DNA of 8,964 bases. It comes from Burkholderiaceae bacterium. Its GTDB lineage: Bacteria > Pseudomonadota > Gammaproteobacteria > Burkholderiales > Burkholderiaceae_C. A program made the translations under genes and the position numbers. Below the pieces are notes generated by a model. The model saw only the letters and a list, made by a program, of their open reading frames with translations, was not told the origin of the DNA and did not search any database. This document shows, one piece after another, positions 5,720-8,964 of the stretch; within the stretch, counting starts at the first letter, position 1, and each line of letters opens with the position of its first letter. Location of the stretch: contig JAGOBT010000098.1 in the NCBI GenBank assembly GCA_017999135.1, forward strand, positions 1 to 8,964, given 5' to 3'.

Positions 5720-6424
5720 TCAGACGCCGAGCAGGTCCACCTCGAACACCAGCGTGGCATTCGGCGGGATCACGCCGCCGGCGCCGCGCGGCCCATAGCC
5801 CAGCTCAGGCGGGATGACCAGCACGCGGGTGCCGCCGACCTTCATGCCCTGCACGCCGTCGTCCCAGCCACGGATGACCTCGCCGCCGCCCAGTTGAAAG
5901 CGGAAGGGCTGGCCGCGGTCCTTGCTGCTGTCGAACTTCTTGCCGCGGCCGTCGGCCTTGGACGGGTCGAACAGCCAGCCGGTGTAGTGCACGCTGACGC
6001 GCTGGCCGGCCACCGCCTCGGCGCCGCTGCCTTCGACCACGTCGTCGTATTGCAGCGGCACGCGCTCGGGCTCGGCCAGCAGTTCCACCTCGAACACCAG
6101 CGTGGCGTTCGGCGGGATCACGCCGCCGGCCCCGCGCGCGCCGTAGCCCAGCTCGGGCGGGATGGTCAGCACGCGGGTGCCGCCCACCTTCATGCCCTGC
6201 ACGCCCTGGTCCCAGCCCTGGATCACGCGGCCGGCGCCCAGGTCGAACTCGAAGGGTTCGCCGCGGTCCTTGCTGCTGTCGAACTTCTTGCCGCGGCCGT
6301 TGGGCGCGGCGGGGTCGTGCAGCCAGCCGGTGTAGTGCACGGTGACCGGCTGGCCGGCAACGGCCTCGGCGCCGGTGCCCGGCACGGTGTCGTCGATCAG
6401 CAGGCCGGGGGCGGGGGAGCTCAT
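5720..6424 (-). CDS. Tandem FKBP-type peptidyl-prolyl cis-trans isomerase
   Basis: FKBPs speed cis-trans isomerisation of Xaa-Pro bonds in protein folding. This 234-residue protein consists of two complete FKBP domains (about 8-118 and 124-234) joined by a short linker around EPERVP. The domains differ at about 24 of 111 aligned positions, roughly 78% identical, with a constant offset of 116 residues. Both keep the active-site pattern: [44 protein letters not shown] and [11 protein letters not shown], so both are likely active. Most bacterial small FKBPs have one such domain. There is no signal peptide, so it is probably cytoplasmic. It begins 35 bp after gluQ and ends 19 bp before grpB-like on the same strand. 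No strong Shine-Dalgarno is seen; GGA lies 7 bases from the ATG. Confidence 0.95.
   Translation of the reverse strand: MSSPAPGLLIDDTVPGTGAEAVAGQPVTVHYTGWLHDPAAPNGRGKKFDSSKDRGEPFEFDLGAGRVIQGWDQGVQGMKVGGTRVLTIPPELGYGARGAGGVIPPNATLVFEVELLAEPERVPLQYDDVVEGSGAEAVAGQRVSVHYTGWLFDPSKADGRGKKFDSSKDRGQPFRFQLGGGEVIRGWDDGVQGMKVGGTRVLVIPPELGYGPRGAGGVIPPNATLVFEVDLLGV
5726..6052 (-). repeat. FKBP coding repeat, copy 2 (C-terminal domain)
   Basis: Second copy of a DNA-level direct repeat with a 348-bp period. A 41-bp stretch at 5912-5952 is identical, base for base, to 6260-6300 in copy 1, and long near-identical runs flank it. Confidence 0.85.
6074..6400 (-). repeat. FKBP coding repeat, copy 1 (N-terminal domain)
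   Basis: First copy of the 348-bp-period repeat, containing the 41-bp identical block at 6260-6300. The synonymous differences elsewhere are few, pointing to a recent duplication or ongoing gene conversion. Confidence 0.85.
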
Positions 6425-6459
6425 GGGGATTCCGTTTCAACGGGAAGGAAGGGGCAGCA

Positions 6460-7392
6460 TCATGCCATCGCGCCGTGGCCGGCGGCTTGCAACGGCCAGG
6501 CCGCCGCCCAGGCCCGTGTGGCCTGGGCCAGCCAGTCGGCCACGGTGGTGGCGGGCAGCGGCGGCAGCCCCAGCACCGCGCCGGCCGCCTGCAGCGTGGC
6601 CAGCGGCTGGCGGGTGTCCAGCGCTGCCGCACCGTTCTGCTTGCTGAGCTTGTGGCCGTCGGGCGCCAGCAACAGCGGCGTGTGCAGGTAGCGCGGCGTG
6701 GGCAGGCCCAGCTGGCGCTGCAGGTGGATCTGGCGCGCGGTGTTGTCGGCCAGGTCGGCGCCGCGCACCACGTCGGTGATGCCCTGGGCAGCGTCATCAA
6801 CCACCACCGCCAGCTGGTAGGCCCACAGGCCGTCGGCGCGGTGCAGGATGAAGTCGCCCACGGCCTGCGCCACGTCTTGCTGTTGCGGGCCCAGGCGGCG
6901 GTCGGTCCAGCGGATCTGCACGCCCTGGCCGCTGATCACCGTGCGCAGCCGGGTGGCGCGGGCGGGCTTGCCGTGCAGGCCATTGCGGCAGGTGCCGGGG
7001 TAGACGCGTTCGGCAAAGCGGTCGTGCGGCTGGCCCAGGGCGGCCCAGGCGGCGTCGATCTCGCGCCGGCTGCAGCCGCAGGGGTAGGCCAGGCCGGCGG
7101 CCAGCAACTGGTCCAGCGCCGCCTGGTAGGCCGCGCTGCGGGTGGATTGCCACAGCGGCGGCGCGTCGGGCACCAGGCCCAGCGCGGCCAGCTGGCCCAG
7201 GATCACCTCGCCCCCGCCGGGCAGGCAGCGCGGGGTGTCGACGTCCTCAATGCGCACCAGCCAGCGGCCGCCCTGGGCGCGGGCGTCCAGCCAGCTGGCC
7301 AGCGCGGCCACCGCGCTGCCGGCATGCAGCGGGCCGGTGGGCGACGGGGCAAAGCGGCCGGTGCAGGGGCCTGTCGCCACCGGCCCGGTCAC
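6460..7392 (-). CDS. gluQ: Glutamyl-Q tRNA(Asp) synthetase
   Basis: GluQRS activates glutamate and attaches it to the queuosine at the wobble position of tRNA-Asp. It is a catalytic-core paralogue of GluRS that lacks the anticodon-binding domain, and the 310-residue length fits this. Visible motifs: [14 protein letters not shown] (13-26) with the HIGH-equivalent [13 protein letters not shown] (47-55), zinc ligands Cys105, Cys107, Tyr131 and Cys135 (C-x-C then Y-x3-C, as in E. coli GluQRS), [22 protein letters not shown] (179-200), DVVRGADL (207-214) and a KMSKS-like KLSKQ (248-252). I chose the GTG at 7392 because it overlaps the LysR stop as GTGA and leaves a short leader before the first motif. 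A GTG at 7473 would add 27 Ala/Pro/Gly-rich residues inside the LysR gene; a GTG at 7380 is also possible. It is usually annotated gluQ or gluQRS. Confidence 0.93.
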   Translation of the reverse strand: MTGPVATGPCTGRFAPSPTGPLHAGSAVAALASWLDARAQGGRWLVRIEDVDTPRCLPGGGEVILGQLAALGLVPDAPPLWQSTRSAAYQAALDQLLAAGLAYPCGCSRREIDAAWAALGQPHDRFAERVYPGTCRNGLHGKPARATRLRTVISGQGVQIRWTDRRLGPQQQDVAQAVGDFILHRADGLWAYQLAVVVDDAAQGITDVVRGADLADNTARQIHLQRQLGLPTPRYLHTPLLLAPDGHKLSKQNGAAALDTRQPLATLQAAGAVLGLPPLPATTVADWLAQATRAWAAAWPLQAAGHGAMA

Positions 7393-8387
7393 ACCAGGTC
7401 CATCGGCTGGCCCAGGTGCCGCTCCAGCAGGGCGTGGCGGGTGGCGGGGCTGTCCAGCTGCTGCAGCCACCACTGCAGGGCCAGTCCCTGCGGCGCCTTG
7501 CGCGGCTGCGGCGTGGCGGCGCTGCGCCAGGCATAGCCGAACAGGGCCGGCGGGCGCGTGCGCTGCACCGGCCGGGCCACCAGGCGGCCCAGGCGCAACG
7601 CATCACGCACCTGCGGCTCGGGCACGAAGCCCACGCCCAGGCAGCGCATCAGCGCCTCGATCTTGGCGCCCATGCTGGGCACGGTGAACACGTCCTGCCC
7701 GGGCAGCAGGTTCACCGTCACCGGCGACAGGCGCTGCGCCGAATCGGCCACCGCCACCGCGCGGTGGGCCAGGATCTGCGCATCGCTGAGCGGGTCGGTG
7801 CCCTGCGCCAGCGGGTGGTGCGGGGCCATCGCGAAGACGAATTCCACCGCGCCCAGCGGCTTCAGCTCGATGCCGGTCTGCGGCGGCGCGTTCATCATCG
7901 CGCCGATGGCCAGGTCAGCCTGGCCGCTGACCAGCGCCTCCCACAGCCCGGCCAGCACCTCGCTGCGCAGGCGCAGCCGGGTGCCGGGGGGCTGGCCGTC
8001 AGGCATGCGCTGCGCGTAGAAACCTTCGACCAGCTCGAACACCGTCAGCCGCGAGATCACGTCGTCCACCGCCACCGTGAGCTCGCTTTCCCAGCCAGTG
8101 GACACGCGGCGCACGCGGTTGGCCACCGCGTCCATCTCCACGAGCAGGCGGCGGCCTTCGTCCAGCAGTTCCTGCCCGGCGGCGGTGAGCTGGGCCTGGC
8201 GCGAGCTGCGGTCGAACAGCAGCACGTCCAGCGCATCTTCGAGCTGGCGCACGCTGTAGGTCAGCGCCGACGGCACGCGGCCCAGTTCGCGCGCGGCGGC
8301 GGCAAAGCTGCCGGTGCGGGCGATGATGTCCATCATCTGCAAGGCGTCGGGTGTCAGGGCGTTGCGGCGCAGGGGGCTGTTCGGCAT
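7389..8387 (-). CDS. LysR family transcriptional regulator, YhaJ-like
   Basis: A 332-residue LysR regulator with an N-terminal winged helix-turn-helix (about 11-70) and a two-lobed effector-binding domain from about 100. From memory the DNA-binding part is very close to E. coli Yha[21 protein letters not shown] (25-44), a dimerising [13 protein letters not shown] (49-61), and [12 protein letters not shown] (98-109). Effector-domain matches include [23 protein letters not shown] (140-162) and [10 protein letters not shown] (210-219). YhaJ has been linked to quinone-type ligands in E. coli; no ligand can be read from this sequence. It is divergent from a pirin gene, as yhaJ is next to yhaK, and a T-N11-A site lies in the gap. 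At its 3' end it overlaps gluQ by 4 bp. A short GAGAG purine run 6-10 bases before the ATG may serve as the ribosome binding site. Confidence 0.93.
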   Translation of the reverse strand: MPNSPLRRNALTPDALQMMDIIARTGSFAAAARELGRVPSALTYSVRQLEDALDVLLFDRSSRQAQLTAAGQELLDEGRRLLVEMDAVANRVRRVSTGWESELTVAVDDVISRLTVFELVEGFYAQRMPDGQPPGTRLRLRSEVLAGLWEALVSGQADLAIGAMMNAPPQTGIELKPLGAVEFVFAMAPHHPLAQGTDPLSDAQILAHRAVAVADSAQRLSPVTVNLLPGQDVFTVPSMGAKIEALMRCLGVGFVPEPQVRDALRLGRLVARPVQRTRPPALFGYAWRSAATPQPRKAPQGLALQWWLQQLDSPATRHALLERHLGQPMDLV

Positions 8388-8402
8388 GGCGGGCTCTCTG
8401 AC

Positions 8403-8417
8403 TTCATCTTATTTGAA
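8403..8417. promoter_or_regulatory. Putative LysR-type operator (T-N11-A dyad)
   Basis: TTCA and TGAA arms flank a 7-base AT-rich centre (TTCATCTTATTTGAA), giving the T-N11-A signature at 8404-8416. It lies 16 bp from the LysR start and 85 bp from the pirin start, inside the only AT-rich patch of the gap (14 of 19 bases A/T at 8401-8419). On the minus strand TAAGAT (8406-8411) could be the LysR -10, so binding here would both autoregulate LysR and act on pirin. The -35 regions are unclear. Confidence 0.5.
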
Positions 8418-8490
8418 TGCCCGCTTCAAGACCTGCCGGGGCCCATGCGGCCGGGCCGGTGCCACCATGGCGGCATTGCCCACCCCCACC

Positions 8491-8495
8491 GGAGA
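8491..8495 (+). promoter_or_regulatory. Ribosome binding site of the pirin gene
   Basis: GGAGA with a 7-base spacer to the ATG at 8503. It is the best Shine-Dalgarno in the window and fixes the pirin start. Confidence 0.75.
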
Positions 8496-8502
8496 CCCGA
8501 CC

Positions 8503-8964
8503 ATGATCACCATCCGACGCAGTGCCGACCGCGGCCAGGCCGACCACGGCTGGTTGAAGAGCATGCACACCTTCTCGTTCGCCGATTACCACGACCCGGC
8601 CCACATGGGCTTCGGCAACCTGCGGGTGATCAATGAAGACCGCATCGCCCCGGGCACCGGCTTCGGCACCCATGGCCACCGCGACATGGAGATCATCAGC
8701 TACGTGCTCGACGGCGCGCTGGCGCACCAGGACAGCATGGGCAATGGCGCGGCCATCCTGCCCGGCGAGGTGCAGCGCATGACGGCCGGCACCGGCGTGC
8801 GCCACAGCGAGTTCAACCACGCGCAGGGCAGCGCCACGCACTTCCTGCAGATCTGGATCCTGCCGGCGCGCGGCGGCCTGCCGCCCGGCTATGAGCAAAA
8901 GGCCTTCAGCGATGCCGACAAGCGCGGCCGGCTGCGCCTGGTGGCCGCGCCGGGCGGCGTGGAT
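8503..8964 (+). CDS. Pirin family bicupin protein, YhaK/YhhW-like (5' part only)
   Basis: The first 154 residues are present; the frame is still open at the window edge. Pirins are metal-binding bicupins; some bacterial ones show quercetin 2,3-dioxygenase activity in vitro, but the physiological role is usually unknown. The N-terminal cupin is complete: [13 protein letters not shown] (20-32), [13 protein letters not shown] (36-48), the metal motif [17 protein letters not shown] (55-71) with His57 and His59, and [11 protein letters not shown] (96-106) with His101 and Glu103. These positions almost coincide with the metal ligands known from human pirin. [11 protein letters not shown] (112-122) closes the first barrel. 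It is divergent from the YhaJ-like regulator across 115 bp and is its most likely target. Confidence 0.95.
   Translation, partial: MITIRRSADRGQADHGWLKSMHTFSFADYHDPAHMGFGNLRVINEDRIAPGTGFGTHGHRDMEIISYVLDGALAHQDSMGNGAAILPGEVQRMTAGTGVRHSEFNHAQGSATHFLQIWILPARGGLPPGYEQKAFSDADKRGRLRLVAAPGGVD

Noticed and set aside
5701..5760. Longer N-terminus for the GrpB-like protein
   Set aside because: It would overlap the end of the FKBP gene and adds Cys/Trp/Arg-rich residues that do not resemble the family N-terminus.
5528..6691. A 387-residue + strand frame containing an apparent internal protein repeat
   Set aside because: The repeat is the reverse reading of the duplicated FKBP domains; there is no start signal and it crosses three real genes.
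7416..8636. A 406-residue + strand frame over the LysR gene and the pirin start
   Set aside because: It runs opposite LysR and out of frame with pirin, both strongly supported; it has no family features.
1..8964. tRNA or rRNA genes, CRISPR array, insertion sequence, phage or defence island
   Set aside because: No cloverleaf, regularly spaced repeats, transposase or integrase motifs, or known defence domains were seen on either strand; all space is taken by recognisable chromosomal genes and short gaps.

Overview
The window is a GC-rich, gene-dense stretch of a bacterial chromosome. The protein families, the gene order and the G/C-loaded third codon positions point to a betaproteobacterium of the order Burkholderiales, probably near Rubrivivax, Leptothrix or Ideonella; this placement is inferred from recall and was not tested by a search. 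I see no rRNA, tRNA, CRISPR array, transposase or phage gene. Ten protein genes fill almost all of it, and the two ends cut through genes.

Left block (1-4248). The 3' end of a Nudix CoA-pyrophosphatase gene is followed 31 bp later by an AmpE-like membrane protein of the CobD/CbiB superfamily, both on the + strand. Across a perfect 12-bp stem-loop lies a convergent two-gene operon: an M48 (Ste24-type) membrane metalloprotease followed by the ribosome-assembly GTPase rsgA, overlapping by 4 bp. Divergent from the protease, across about 50 bp, is the oligoribonuclease gene orn. The orn/protease gap carries a 9-bp inverted repeat whose two halves each place a -10-like GACAAT just before a start codon. 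This suggests a back-to-back promoter pair giving leaderless or near-leaderless mRNAs.

Middle (4249-5151). A G/C-rich, multi-hairpin intergenic element lies between the convergent ends of orn and a DUF2087 gene with a clear Shine-Dalgarno sequence. About 170 bp of non-coding sequence precedes that gene.

Right block (5152-8964). Four minus-strand genes are tightly packed in the order LysR regulator, gluQ (tRNA-Asp queuosine glutamylation), a tandem two-domain FKBP prolyl isomerase, and a GrpB/UPF0157 protein. The LysR stop and the probable GTG start of gluQ overlap as GTGA. The LysR protein closely resembles E. coli YhaJ. Divergent from it is a pirin family gene, cut by the window edge, as in the E. 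coli yhaJ/yhaK neighbourhood. The gap between them holds an AT-rich dyad with the LysR T-N11-A signature.

Most of the content is housekeeping: RNA decay (Orn), 30S maturation (RsgA), tRNA modification (GluQRS), protein folding (FKBP) and membrane proteolysis (M48). I found no clear new defence, mobile or biosynthetic system. The points most worth a second look are the paired leaderless-type promoters, the LysR-pirin switch coupled to gluQ, the recently homogenised tandem FKBP, and the two palindromic intergenic elements.
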